64,000 nucleotides of DNA from Streptomyces sp. CNQ-509 (GTDB lineage: Bacteria > Actinomycetota > Actinomycetes > Streptomycetales > Streptomycetaceae): positions 2,239,501 through 2,303,500 of the forward strand of contig NZ_CP011492.1 in the NCBI RefSeq assembly GCF_001011035.1, written 5' to 3'. A program made the position numbers and the translations under genes. Below are positions 57,201 through 64,000 of the stretch, piece by piece. The notes beneath the pieces were generated by a model. The model had not been told where the DNA came from, ran no database searches, and saw nothing but the letters and a program-made list of their open reading frames with translations. Each line of letters begins with the position of its first letter. Position 1 is the first letter of the stretch.

Positions 57201-58475
57201 GGCGGGCGCCGGGGCTTCGGCGGCGGACTCGACGTGGGTGGGCTCGCCCGCGGGCGCCGTGACCCGGCGGGACCTGCGGCGCCGGGTGCCCGCGGCGGGC
57301 TCGGCGGCGTCCTCGGCGGCGGGTGCGGCGGGGGGCGCGGCGGGGGTTTGGTCGCCGGGCGCGGCGCCGTCCGCGGTCTCCGCGGTGCCGGCGGACTCGG
57401 CGTCGGTCTTGCGGCGGCGTACGCGACGGGTGCGCGGCGCCGGCTCCTCGTCGGCCGCCGGGGTCTCGGCGGGCGCGGCCTGGGCGGCGTCGGCGGCCGG
57501 CTCGGCGACGGCCGGTTCCGCGGCCTCCGGCGTACCGGCGCTGCGTACGACCCGGCGCCGCTTGCGCCCCTTCGGGGCGGCGTCGGCATCCGGCTCCGGC
57601 CGGGACTCCGCGGCGGGGCCGGTCCCGGCCTCCGTCGCCTCCGCCGCCGCCTGCGGCGCGGCCTCGCCGGCCTGCTCCGGTGCCGCCGGCTGCACCGCCG
57701 CCTCCGTGCCGGCGGCCGGGGTGGCCACCGTACGGGTCACCCGGCGGCGCCTGCGGCGCGTGCCGGAATCGGCGGAAGAGTCGGCGCCCTCGGCCTCTGT
57801 TTCGTTGTCGGCCACGGTGTGGGCTCCCTCGTTGGTGCTGTCATGGTGGTCTGTGGTGGTGGCGTCACCGGCCGCGGCGGGCTGCGGTACGGGCTCGGCG
57901 GCGGCCGCCGCCTGCGGCGTCCCCGCGGACCGTACGAACCGCCGCCTCCGCGGCGGCCCGGCCTCGGCGGCCGGCTCCTGGCCGGACACGGGCACCGTGT
58001 GCCCGGACGCCGCGGAGCCGGGCTGCTCGCCCACCGGCACCACGACGGTGTCCGGTGCGGCAGCCTCCGGCGTGCCGGCGTCGCGTACGACCCTGCGCCG
58101 CGAACGCCTCGCCGGCGGGGCGGCCGCGGTGCCGGAACCCGGCTCCGCCGCCGCCGTCCCGGCGGTGATCTCCCTGTCGACGGCCGCGGGCGACCCGGCG
58201 GCCTCTGCTACGTCCACGGCCGGCTCGGCGAGCACGGGCACAGGCGTGCCCGCCGGCTCTCCTGCGGGCTCATACGTCAGCGCCGGCCCCGGTTCCCCGG
58301 TGGTCGGCTCCGTCGCTCTCCGCGGCACCTCCCCCGCCGGCTCCGCCGCACGCCGGCGGCGGAAGGGCAGGCGGTCACTGGGGGTGTCGAGCGGGCCGCC
58401 GACGGCGGCTCCACCATCGCCGGTGATGCCCGCGGAAGGCGACTGCGCTTCCGAAGGCTCAATCGGTTCGAGCAT
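54237..58475 (-). CDS. rne: Ribonuclease E/G (RNase ES type)
   Basis: A 1412-residue endoribonuclease for rRNA processing and mRNA decay. Residues 1 to about 780 are disordered, with about ten short Arg-rich motifs such as RRRVVR and RRRTRRA separated by acidic Ala/Pro stretches. The S1 domain begins near 795 (RVMVVRQQGDRTQIGVLEDN). The catalytic domain has VVDVNTGKFTGQGG and GGIIVIDFIDM, and the zinc-link CAHCNGRG is near 1195. A tail at about 1345-1392 is almost only Lys/Ala/Thr (AAKKATAKKAAAKKTAK-type). ATG at 58475 (MLEPIEPSEAQ) was chosen; the upstream extension has no similarity. From memory, Streptomyces RNase ES has its catalytic core in the middle, as here. Confidence 0.95.
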   Translation of the reverse strand: MLEPIEPSEAQSPSAGITGDGGAAVGGPLDTPSDRLPFRRRRAAEPAGEVPRRATEPTTGEPGPALTYEPAGEPAGTPVPVLAEPAVDVAEAAGSPAAVDREITAGTAAAEPGSGTAAAPPARRSRRRVVRDAGTPEAAAPDTVVVPVGEQPGSAASGHTVPVSGQEPAAEAGPPRRRRFVRSAGTPQAAAAAEPVPQPAAAGDATTTDHHDSTNEGAHTVADNETEAEGADSSADSGTRRRRRRVTRTVATPAAGTEAAVQPAAPEQAGEAAPQAAAEATEAGTGPAAESRPEPDADAAPKGRKRRRVVRSAGTPEAAEPAVAEPAADAAQAAPAETPAADEEPAPRTRRVRRRKTDAESAGTAETADGAAPGDQTPAAPPAAPAAEDAAEPAAGTRRRRSRRVTAPAGEPTHVESAAEAPAPAADSAPAVAETETAAAAGPAAGPAATGRRRTRRATAPAGEPAAEAGAAAEQAADETPADSGTSRRRTRRATGAAAGEAADADAAPRRRTRRAAAAAEEPVTGDRPAPAEAAAEPDSAPRRRTRRAPAATEPAVDDTAGQFSDGGEQPPGFGAAPLALFQAPVFTEPAFQTPQRAAAEAAVGPEEAEEPEDADEIEAGAEAATEAQGEAEEAAAEDRDEQDEDGEDRGRRRRRRGGRRRRRGEGAEDGDRGDEAAEDGEEAREADAEAAEGEAGEGERARGGSSSTSSRRRRRRRRRTEGADGAEGAPDDPERTVVKVREPRAKAEPSDEVQSIKGSTRLEAKKQRRREGREQGRRRVPIITEAEFLARREAVERVMVVRQQGDRTQIGVLEDNVLVEHYVNKEQSASYVGNVYLGKVQNVLPSMEAAFVDIGKGRNAVLYAGEVNFEALGLANSPRRIEHALKSGQSVLVQVTKDPIGHKGARLTSQVSLPGRYLVYVPEGSMTGISRKLPDTERARLKTILKKIVPEDAGVIVRTAAEGASEDELRRDVERLQKQWEDIRKKAKSGNAPTLLYGEPDMTVRVVRDIFNEDFSKVIVSGAKGWDTIHGYVSHVAPDLVERLSKWTSEVDVFATYRIDEQLMKALDRKVWLPSGGSLVIDRTEAMVVVDVNTGKFTGQGGNLEETVTRNNLEAAEEIVRQLRLRDLGGIIVIDFIDMVLESNRDLVLRRLLECLGRDRTKHQVAEVTSLGLVQMTRKRVGQGLLESFSEPCAHCNGRGVIVHMDQATAAGAGGGKRKKKGKEAREGKEAKEAAKDVKEVQAGGEAASVEAAPAEPAAEPAEAERPEAGEPAEAVRPARSRRRVTRKAMSPGGPPQAAEPAGAESEAAPAVEPAEAPVAPAEAPEAAAAETEAAEKPRTRKKTAAKRASAKKATAKKAAAKKTAKTTAKKAATKSAATKTAAKATAKKSVKKTAAAEQGSPPSVSVTTED

Positions 58476-58698
58476 GCGGGCGGTTCTCCCGTCACGCCCC
58501 CGGGCGCCACCTCCCGTACGGCGGCGGCGCCCGTGCCGTGCACAGGGCCACCGCCCGGGACGTATGCGCCGCGCGAGGGCTCTTGTCTCGCTCGCCGGAC
58601 CCGCCCTCCTCGGGCGGACCGGCGAAAGTCTGCTGGTCCATGCGCCTGCCGGGCCCGGGGTGGCTCCCTCGTCCACCGGCGGCGCTTCGACACCGTCC

Positions 58699-59481
58699 CT
58701 ACCCGGTGCCGTCCCCTGCCGTGGGCGGGGTTCCGCTCGCGACCTGCGGTGTGGCGGCGAGGGCCGCGGCATCGTCGCGGTCCGGCGCGAGCGGATCGGT
58801 CACCATGCCGGTCTCCGCGTCGAGCGGCCCCTGCGCCAGCCTGGTCACCGCTGCCGGGACCGGCGGCGCCAGGTCAGCCGCGACTCGCAGGCCGGACAGG
58901 ACGTCGTCGGGTCGTACGGCAGGTGTCAGGTGCCGCACTACCAGGCGCAGTATCGCACAAGGACCCGCCTGCGGCCTATCGCCCCCGGCCGGGAGCACAT
59001 CGAGCGCGGCCACCGCGCCGCGCGTGTCGAAGGTCCTCATCCCCTTCTTCGTCTGCCGTTCCACCTCGACCGTCTCCGCGGCGAGGAAGGCGCGGACCGC
59101 CTCCTGCGCCGTGGCGGGCGGCACGCCGTCGAGCCGCAGCTCCCACACCGACGCCCCCAGCCGGTCGGCGAGTCCCGGGGCGCGGGCCTCGACGGCGTCG
59201 ACGACGTCGAGACCGTCGGGCAGGGACTCGTCGAGCAGCGCCCGCAGCAGCTCCGGGTCGCGGGCCTCGGCGAGCGCGATCTCCAGGTACTCGGCCTCGC
59301 TCGCCGTCCCCGTGGGGGCGGCGTTCGCGTACGAGACCTTGGGGTGGGGGGTGAATCCCGCGGAGTACGCCATGGGCACCTCGGCCCGGCGCAGCGCCCG
59401 CTCGAAGGCGCGCTGGAAGTCGCGGTGACTGTTGAACCGGAGGCGGCCGCGCTTGGTGTAGCGGAGTCGGATGCGCTGCAC
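58699..59481 (-). CDS. TIGR03936-family radical SAM-associated protein (DUF2344)
   Basis: A 260-residue protein of the DUF2344 family. It begins QRIRLRYTKRGRLRFNSHRDFQRAFERALRRAEVPMAYSAGFTPHPKVSYANA, a strongly conserved block, then EYLEIALAEARDPELLRALLDESLPDGLDVV. It lacks an FeS motif and usually works with the large B12-binding radical SAM protein, which lies 2.7 kb away here. Start is GTG at 59481. It is upstream of rne in the same direction, and the tail is Ala/Pro/Asp-rich. Reaction unknown. Confidence 0.9.
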   Translation of the reverse strand: MQRIRLRYTKRGRLRFNSHRDFQRAFERALRRAEVPMAYSAGFTPHPKVSYANAAPTGTASEAEYLEIALAEARDPELLRALLDESLPDGLDVVDAVEARAPGLADRLGASVWELRLDGVPPATAQEAVRAFLAAETVEVERQTKKGMRTFDTRGAVAALDVLPAGGDRPQAGPCAILRLVVRHLTPAVRPDDVLSGLRVAADLAPPVPAAVTRLAQGPLDAETGMVTDPLAPDRDDAAALAATPQVASGTPPTAGDGTG

Positions 59482-59677
59482 CGCGGGTGCGGGCGGCGGG
59501 CCTTCGGGCTGTCGCTTGCCCAGAGTCGTTCAGTCCTTCGTCCGTGAGCTTGTCCTGCCCCCAGGGTACGTGCCCGCTTTTCCGGCGGCTCCGCTCAGTC
59601 GGCCTTTCCGCTGCGTCTCCTCTGCGTCGTACGGACGCCGCGCCGGCCGCCCGCGCCGCCGCGGGCCGCCCGCCGCC

Positions 59678-60232
59678 CTACTCCTTCGGCTCCCCCGTGG
59701 CGACCCAGTACCGCAGCTTGAGCCCCCGCCGGTCCTCGAACACGCCCCCGTTGGCCTCGATGACCTTCCGCGACGCGACGTTGTCGTGGTCGCAGGTCAC
59801 CAGCACCTCCGCAAGCCCCAGACCGCGGGCCACCGGCAGCGCCTCGCGCAGCATGGCGGTGGCGTGGCCACGGCGGCGGGCGGTGGGGCGGACGTCGTAG
59901 CCGATGTGCCCGCCCTGCTCCCGCAGCCAGCCGGTGAGCGAGTGCCGGATGGCGATCCGGCCGAGGTAGGCGTCCCCGTCCACGTACCAGAGCGTGGTGC
60001 AGTGCACCCAGCCGGGGCGGATCATCGGGATGGTCTCGTCGGCCTCGGCGCGCAGCCCCGCGACGTACGAGGCGAAGACCGCGGGGTCGTGCCAGCGCCG
60101 GCGCCAGCGGCGCAGGTCCTGGCCGATGGACGTGTCGTCGCCGACCGCGCCCCTGCCCTCGGCCTCGAACTCCTTCATCGCCCCGGCGAAGGAGGCACGG
60201 AATCGAATGTGGGGGGTGGTCAGTTGCGGCAT
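59678..60232 (-). CDS. GNAT family N-acetyltransferase
   Basis: A 184-residue acetyltransferase of the GNAT fold. The acetyl-CoA loop is HIGYDVRPTARRRGHATAMLREALPVARGLGL (about 115-145), and TCDHDNVASRKVIEANGGVFED is the conserved C-terminal helix region. Substrate is unknown. ATG at 60232 (MPQLTTPHIRF) was chosen over 60268. It shares the region between the two radical-SAM-associated genes with the small secreted proteins. Confidence 0.9.
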   Translation of the reverse strand: MPQLTTPHIRFRASFAGAMKEFEAEGRGAVGDDTSIGQDLRRWRRRWHDPAVFASYVAGLRAEADETIPMIRPGWVHCTTLWYVDGDAYLGRIAIRHSLTGWLREQGGHIGYDVRPTARRRGHATAMLREALPVARGLGLAEVLVTCDHDNVASRKVIEANGGVFEDRRGLKLRYWVATGEPKE

Positions 60233-60281
60233 CGCCCCATGCTTACGGCGTCCGGAGGGTCGCGGCAACCGGATAACCGGA

Positions 60282-60309
60282 GGTCACAGCGTATTCACAA
60301 ATCAGTTGA
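60282..60309 (+). promoter_or_regulatory. Candidate BldN-type promoter of small secreted gene
   Basis: GGTCAC (60282-60287), exactly 16 bases, then AGTTGA (60304-60309). The BldN consensus as I recall it is CGTAAC-N16-CGTTGA, so this matches 4 of 6 and 5 of 6. It would start transcription about 60316, upstream of both possible ATGs. Confidence 0.45.
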
Positions 60310-60409
60310 GGCGGATGCGCACGGTGAGGCGCAAGGGAGAATTTCCGTTAATCAAGGGCTTTGTGGAAGCATGACACTGAAAGTGTCCTTTTCCTCACTG
60401 GTGGTGACC

Positions 60410-60871
60410 ATGGGCCAGCACGCCTCCCGATTCCCCTCCCGTACGCAACGCGCCCTGCTGCGCGCCGGCCTGACCGCGGCGGCGGCCGGGTCCGCGCTCG
60501 CGGCCGGCGGAGCCGCGGGCGCCGCCGCGGCGCCCGCGGACGGCCCGGCAAGCAGGGCGCTCGACACGCTGGACGAGCTGAAGGTCGGTGAGGACAACGA
60601 GATCGACGCCGAACAGGTGGCAGCGGCCCTGGCCGGCGTCTCCCAGGGCGTGGACACGACCAGGCAGACCGCGCTCGGGCCGCTGACGGCCCTCCGGCTC
60701 AACCCGATGGCCAAGACCGGCTCCGACCCGCTGGACAACTCGGTGGGCACCGCGGTCGGCGAGGGTGGTGCGCCGGTGAGCACGGCCGCGGTCACCGGGC
60801 CGCTGGCCGAGGGCGCCTCGCTGGGCGAGCTGCCGACGGCCGGCCCGGTCGTCTCGGGCCTCGTCGACTGA
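60410..60871 (+). CDS. Small secreted protein
   Basis: A 153-residue exported protein. The first 45 residues form a signal peptide (basic RTQRALLR, then LTAAAAGSALAAGGAAGAAAA). The mature part is Ala/Gly/Leu/Thr-rich with no cysteine and no named domain (ASRALDTLDELKVGEDNEIDAEQVAAALAG, GPLTALRLNPMAK). It resembles the small surface proteins found near Streptomyces rodlins and chaplins. ATG at 60410 has GGTGGTGACC upstream; ATG at 60371 (MTLKVSFS) is an alternative adding 13 residues. It converges with the rodlin gene. Confidence 0.7.
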   Translation: MGQHASRFPSRTQRALLRAGLTAAAAGSALAAGGAAGAAAAPADGPASRALDTLDELKVGEDNEIDAEQVAAALAGVSQGVDTTRQTALGPLTALRLNPMAKTGSDPLDNSVGTAVGEGGAPVSTAAVTGPLAEGASLGELPTAGPVVSGLVD

Positions 60872-60905
60872 GGGCGGCCGCCCGGGAACCGGGCGGAGGA
60901 CCGGC

Positions 60906-60943
60906 GCGGACGGCCCGCGGAGTTCGCTCCGCGGGCCGTCCGC
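60906..60943. terminator. UUCG-loop terminator between secreted gene and rodlin
   Basis: A perfect 17-bp stem, GCGGACGGCCCGCGGAG (60906-60922) and its complement (60927-60943), capped by TTCG. It is 35 bp after the secreted-protein stop and can also end the rodlin transcript on the other strand. Confidence 0.9.
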
Positions 60944-61063
60944 GTGCGCCGGGGCCCGCCGCCGTCGTCCGTGCCCGCCGTACGCGCCCCGCGCAAGGCC
61001 CCGGCCCGGGGCGAGTGGGACTCGCCCCGGGCCGGGTGCCGGGTTTCCCCGTGTGGTGCGGAC

Positions 61064-61459
61064 TCAGCCGGCGTCGTTGCCCGCGCCGTTGCCCGAGAGG
61101 ATCGGGAAGTCGTCCAGCAGGTGGGACAGCGGGGCGTCGCCCTGGTCCGCGCTGGAGTTCTTGGCGCAGGTCTGGTTCTGGTTCTGGCTCAGGATCTCGG
61201 AGACGGCGGTCGTGCCGGCGAAGTTCTTCGCGACCTGGGGCAGCGCGATGCAGGGCTCGTTGAACGAGCCGTTGATCAGGCTCATGTTCGGGCTCATGTA
61301 GCCACCCGTCTTGGTGTTGCCGTATGCCTGCGTCGAGCCGTTGCCGTTGGCGTACGGGCCGTCACCGGTGTCGTCGGCGGCGAGCGCCTGCGGGGCGGCC
61401 ATCGCCGAGGCGCCGAGCATGGTGACGGCAACCGCCGCGGTCTTCAGGTACTTCTTCAT
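61064..61459 (-). CDS. Rodlin
   Basis: A 131-residue rodlin. A signal peptide (MKKYLKTAAVAVTMLGASAMAAPQALA, about 1-27) is followed by GNGSTQAYGNTKTGGYMSPNMSLINGSFNEPCIALP, QNQNQTC and the hallmark DAPLSHLLDDFPILSGNGAGN. Rodlins line up chaplin fibres into rodlets on aerial hyphae and spores. Two cysteines are present. The ribosome-binding site is AAGGAAAG. It stands alone, without a second rodlin or chaplin gene within the window, and a BldN-like promoter lies upstream. Confidence 0.93.
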   Translation of the reverse strand: MKKYLKTAAVAVTMLGASAMAAPQALAADDTGDGPYANGNGSTQAYGNTKTGGYMSPNMSLINGSFNEPCIALPQVAKNFAGTTAVSEILSQNQNQTCAKNSSADQGDAPLSHLLDDFPILSGNGAGNDAG

Positions 61460-61508
61460 GATGTTCTTTCCTTTTCCACCTGAGGGAACAACGATGCGGG
61501 CACGCTGT

Positions 61509-61536
61509 ACAACTCCGCACCCTTGAGTGAGTTATC
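61509..61536 (-). promoter_or_regulatory. Candidate BldN-type promoter of rodlin gene
   Basis: On the minus strand GATAAC (61536-61531), exactly 16 bases, then AGTTGT (61514-61509). It matches the recalled BldN pattern at TAAC and GTTG with the right spacing and gives a 5' leader of about 40 nt. Known rodlin genes depend on the bld cascade. Confidence 0.5.
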
Positions 61537-61588
61537 CGGTACCGCCCGTTCGGACGATCGGATTGTGTTCCGGAGCGAAACCGACCGC

Positions 61589-61900
61589 TCAGGAGCCGCC
61601 GCGCGACTCCGCACCGGCGGGCGCCAGGGCGTTCTGTGGCAGGGCGCCCTGGATGACGTCGTGCGCCGCTTCGCCGACCGGTCGGGTCAGCTCCCGGACC
61701 GCCGGCCCGTCGACCGGCAGGTTGTGCTGCACCAGTTCGGTCGGCGGCCGGTTGACCAGACCCTCCACGGCCTGCTGGGCCGCGGCGTCCAGACTCAGGT
61801 CCGGGCTGGTGAGCCCGGGGTCGATGGCGCCCGCCTGGCCGGCAGTGCCGAGCGCCAGGGCGGCACCGCACAGGACCACGGCAGACTTGACGTACTTCAC
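61589..61900 (-). CDS. Small secreted protein next to rodlin
   Basis: A 103-residue exported protein. Signal peptide about 1-25 (KYVKSAVVLCGAALALGTAGQAGA), then a mature chain without cysteines: IDPGLTSPDLSLDAAAQQAVEGLVNRPPTELVQHNLPVDGPAVRELTRPVGEAAHDVIQGALPQ. It has no named domain and is not a chaplin. GTG at 61900 has AAGGA 7 bases upstream. It lies upstream of the rodlin gene on the same strand, with 129 bp between, and could share its developmental control. Confidence 0.75.
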   Translation of the reverse strand: MKYVKSAVVLCGAALALGTAGQAGAIDPGLTSPDLSLDAAAQQAVEGLVNRPPTELVQHNLPVDGPAVRELTRPVGEAAHDVIQGALPQNALAPAGAESRGGS

Positions 61901-62220
61901 TTGGCATCCTTTCCGCCACGGAGTCATCGGGCGAATTCCTTACCGTCGGAGCGACGGCCGTTCTCCCGAAACCCCACCTTCGTTAGTCGAAACGAGGGCG
62001 GCGCGCCGACGACACGGTACGCGGAATAATTGCCTGCAAGTCCCCCGTGCGGAGCAATGATGCGATTGTCGACGTAACCCGGAAATGCGGCGGCGGAATG
62101 CCGAGAAATTCCAGGGGACGGGCACGGAAAAGCCCCGGGACCGGCTTTCGGGCCCGGGGCTCACCCGTGTTGTCGCCCACGCGTGCGGGTCTCGTCAGCC
62201 GGCCCGAAGGCCGGCCCGCG
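61901..62220. other. 320-bp non-coding region
   Basis: Upstream of the small secreted gene and downstream of the radical SAM gene. It is less G+C-rich around 61970-62100. It holds two hairpins for the radical SAM gene (see the terminator entry). No credible gene is present; a short CGTTAGTCGAAACG imperfect palindrome lies at 61981-61994. Confidence 0.6.
62131..62215 (-). terminator. Double-hairpin terminator of radical SAM gene
   Basis: First GCCGGCC and GGCCGGC pair around a 4-base loop (62198-62215), giving a TTCG loop on the minus strand. Then AGCCCCGGG (62131-62139) pairs with CCCGGGGCT (62153-62161) and is followed on the minus strand by TTTT. The pair begins 6 bp after the stop. Confidence 0.8.
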
Positions 62221-64000
62221 TCACCCCTCGTTTCCGCCCGTCGGGCCGTTGACCACGCTCAGCGGCAGCAGCTTCTTGCCCGTCGGGCCGATCTGGATCT
62301 CCGTGTCGAGCTGCGGGCAGACGCCGCAGTCGAAGCAGGGCGTCCAGCGGCAGTCCTCGACCTCGGTCTCGTCGAGCGCGTCCTGCCAGTCCTCCCAGAG
62401 CCAGTCCTTGTCCAGGCCGGAGTCCAGGTGGTCCCAGGGCAGGACCTCCTCGTAGGAGCGCTCGCGGGTCGTGTACCAGTCGACGTCCACGCCGTGCGCC
62501 GGGAGGGCCTTCTCCGCGGAGCGCATCCAGCGCTCGTACGAGAAGTGCTCCCGCCAGCCGTCGAAGCGGCCGCCGTCCTCGTAGACCGCGCGGATGACGT
62601 CGCCGACGCGGCGGTCGCCGCGGGAGAGCAGGCCCTCGACGATGCCGGGCTTGCCGTCGTGGTAGCGGAAGCCGATGGCGCGGCCGTGCCTCTTGTCGGC
62701 GCGGATGCGGTCGCGCAACTTCTCGAGACGGGCGTCGGTGTCCTCGGCGGAGAGCTGCGGGGCCCACTGGAACGGCGTGTGCGGCTTGGGCACGAAGCCG
62801 CCGATGGAGACGGTGCAGCGGATGTCGTTGGACCGCGCGACCTCGCGGCCCTTGGCGATGACCTTGGCCGCCATGTCCGCGATCTGCACGACGTCCTCGT
62901 CGGTCTCGGTCGGCAGCCCGCACATGAAGTAGAGCTTGACCTGCCGCCAGCCGTTGCCGTACGCGGTGGCGACGGTGCGGATCAGGTCCTCCTCCGAGAC
63001 CATCTTGTTGATGACCTTGCGGATGCGCTCCGTGGCGCCCTCGGGGGCGAAGGTGAGGCCGGAGCGGCGGCCGTTGCGCGTCAGCTCGTTGGCCAGGTCG
63101 ATGTTGAAGGCGTCGACCCGGGTGGAGGGCAGCGACAGGCCGACCTTGTCCTCCTCGTAGCGGTCGGCGAGGCCCTTGGCGACGTCGCCGATCTCGCTGT
63201 GGTCGGCCGACGACAGCGACAGCAGGCCGACTTCCTCGAAGCCGGTGGCCTTCAGGCCCCTGTCGACCATCTCGCCGATGCCGGTGATGCTGCGCTCCCG
63301 TACCGGCCGGGTGATCATGCCCGCCTGGCAGAAGCGGCAGCCGCGGGTGCAGCCGCGGAAGATCTCGACGCTCATCCGCTCGTGCACGGTCTCGGCCATC
63401 GGCACCAGCGGCTGCTTCGGGTACGGCCACTCGTCGAGGTCCATGACGGTGTGCTTGGAGACCCGCCACGGCACGCCGGAGCGGTTCGGCACGACCCGGG
63501 CGATGCGGCCGTCGGGCAGGTACTCCACGTCGTAGAAGGACGGGACGTACACCCCGCCGGTCTTCGCCAGCCGCAGCAGCAGCTCCTCGCGCCCGCCCGG
63601 ACGGCCCTCGGCCTTCCACGCCTTGACGATGTCGGTCATCGTCAGCACGGCCTGCTCGCCGTCGCCGATCACCGCGCAGTCCACGAAGGCGGCGATCGGC
63701 TCCGGGTTGAACGCGGCGTGCCCGCCGGCGACGACGATCGGGTCGTCGTCGCCGCGGTCGGCGGCGGCCAGCGGGATGCCGGCGAGGTCGAGGGCCGTCA
63801 GCAGGTTGGTGTAGCCCAGCTCGGTGGCGAAGGAGACGCCGAGCAGGTCGAAGGCGCGCACGGGACGGTGGCTGTCCACGGTGAACTGCGGCACGTCGTG
63901 CGCGCGCATCAGCTCCTCCAGGTCGGGCCACACGCTGTACGTGCGCTCGGCGAGGGTGTCCGCGCGCTCGTTCAGCACCTCGTAGAGGATCATGACGCCC
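62221..64000 (-). CDS. TIGR03960-family B12-binding radical SAM protein (5' partial)
   Basis: At least 592 residues; the start lies beyond the right edge, as the frame continues (GVMILYEVLNER) and homologues have about 55 more residues. A B12-binding-like domain (VVAGGHAAFNPEPIAAFVDCAVIGDGEQAVL) precedes a radical SAM core with CTRGCRFCQAG, SLSSADHSEI and GLTFAPEGATERIRKVINK. A C-terminal cysteine-rich segment reads CRWTPCFDCGVCPQLD, probably binding a second cluster. It is thought to act with the TIGR03936 protein; reaction unknown. Confidence 0.93.
   Translation of the reverse strand, partial: GVMILYEVLNERADTLAERTYSVWPDLEELMRAHDVPQFTVDSHRPVRAFDLLGVSFATELGYTNLLTALDLAGIPLAAADRGDDDPIVVAGGHAAFNPEPIAAFVDCAVIGDGEQAVLTMTDIVKAWKAEGRPGGREELLLRLAKTGGVYVPSFYDVEYLPDGRIARVVPNRSGVPWRVSKHTVMDLDEWPYPKQPLVPMAETVHERMSVEIFRGCTRGCRFCQAGMITRPVRERSITGIGEMVDRGLKATGFEEVGLLSLSSADHSEIGDVAKGLADRYEEDKVGLSLPSTRVDAFNIDLANELTRNGRRSGLTFAPEGATERIRKVINKMVSEEDLIRTVATAYGNGWRQVKLYFMCGLPTETDEDVVQIADMAAKVIAKGREVARSNDIRCTVSIGGFVPKPHTPFQWAPQLSAEDTDARLEKLRDRIRADKRHGRAIGFRYHDGKPGIVEGLLSRGDRRVGDVIRAVYEDGGRFDGWREHFSYERWMRSAEKALPAHGVDVDWYTTRERSYEEVLPWDHLDSGLDKDWLWEDWQDALDETEVEDCRWTPCFDCGVCPQLDTEIQIGPTGKKLLPLSVVNGPTGGNEG

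Noticed and set aside
54861..59547. Very long + strand frames opposite RNase E
   Set aside because: They mirror the repetitive N-terminal coding of rne and have Gly/Ala/Arg-rich translations with no motif.
61589..61900. Small secreted protein as a chaplin
   Set aside because: It lacks the chaplin domain and its two cysteines; only the signal peptide and location are similar.

Overview
This window is about 64 kb of a high-GC actinomycete chromosome, almost certainly Streptomyces or a close relative. The evidence is GTG starts on many genes, third-position G/C bias throughout, a rodlin gene, a very long RNase E/G, a tricorn protease homologue, the hrcA-dnaJ pair behind a CIRCE operator, and SpoIIE-type phosphatase and MmyB-type regulators. 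Most of it is conserved core chromosome. I see no prophage, insertion-sequence transposase, CRISPR array, rRNA operon or specialised-metabolite cluster.

Layout. 1-9.7 kb: end of a CcdA-like membrane protein, then RNase Z, a HIT protein, tricorn protease, RsmE and nitronate monooxygenase, followed by the hrcA-dnaJ heat-shock operon with a perfect CIRCE site. 9.7-23 kb: MBL hydrolase, DUF3097, an XRE/TPR regulator that looks C-terminally cut, HemW, a SpoIIE/HATPase phosphatase, a fatty-acyl-CoA ligase behind a palindromic operator, LepA, S20 and HolA. 23-30 kb: YceI, ComEC, ComEA, DegV. 30-37 kb: leuS behind what reads as a leucine attenuator (a 12-residue leader peptide with three consecutive Leu codons, a competing hairpin and a terminator). 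Two nearly identical tRNA-Ala(GGC) genes then bracket two small zinc proteins, an MFS exporter and a divergent MmyB regulator.

37-50 kb: phosphatase, RsfS, an LCP-like protein with altered key residues, NadD, an M48 protease, two paralogous membrane proteins, ProA, ProB and a TagF-like polymerase. The LCP-like protein, membrane proteins and TagF-like enzyme together suggest a cell-wall glycopolymer locus. 50-58.5 kb: rplU-rpmA-obgE, a secreted phospholipase-D-like protein, and RNase E/G. 58.5-64 kb: two radical-SAM-associated genes separated by a GNAT gene and a cluster of small secreted proteins that includes a rodlin. Two of these secreted genes carry candidate BldN-type promoters.

The most unusual signals are the leuS attenuator; a short palindromic GGTACCCCC-type repeat family with three copies, one inserted in frame inside leuS; the larger repeat that supplies the dnaJ stop codon; the degenerate LCP protein; and the Arg-rich and Lys/Ala-rich repeat tails of RNase E. 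All statements come from reading the sequence and from general family knowledge; no database search was run.
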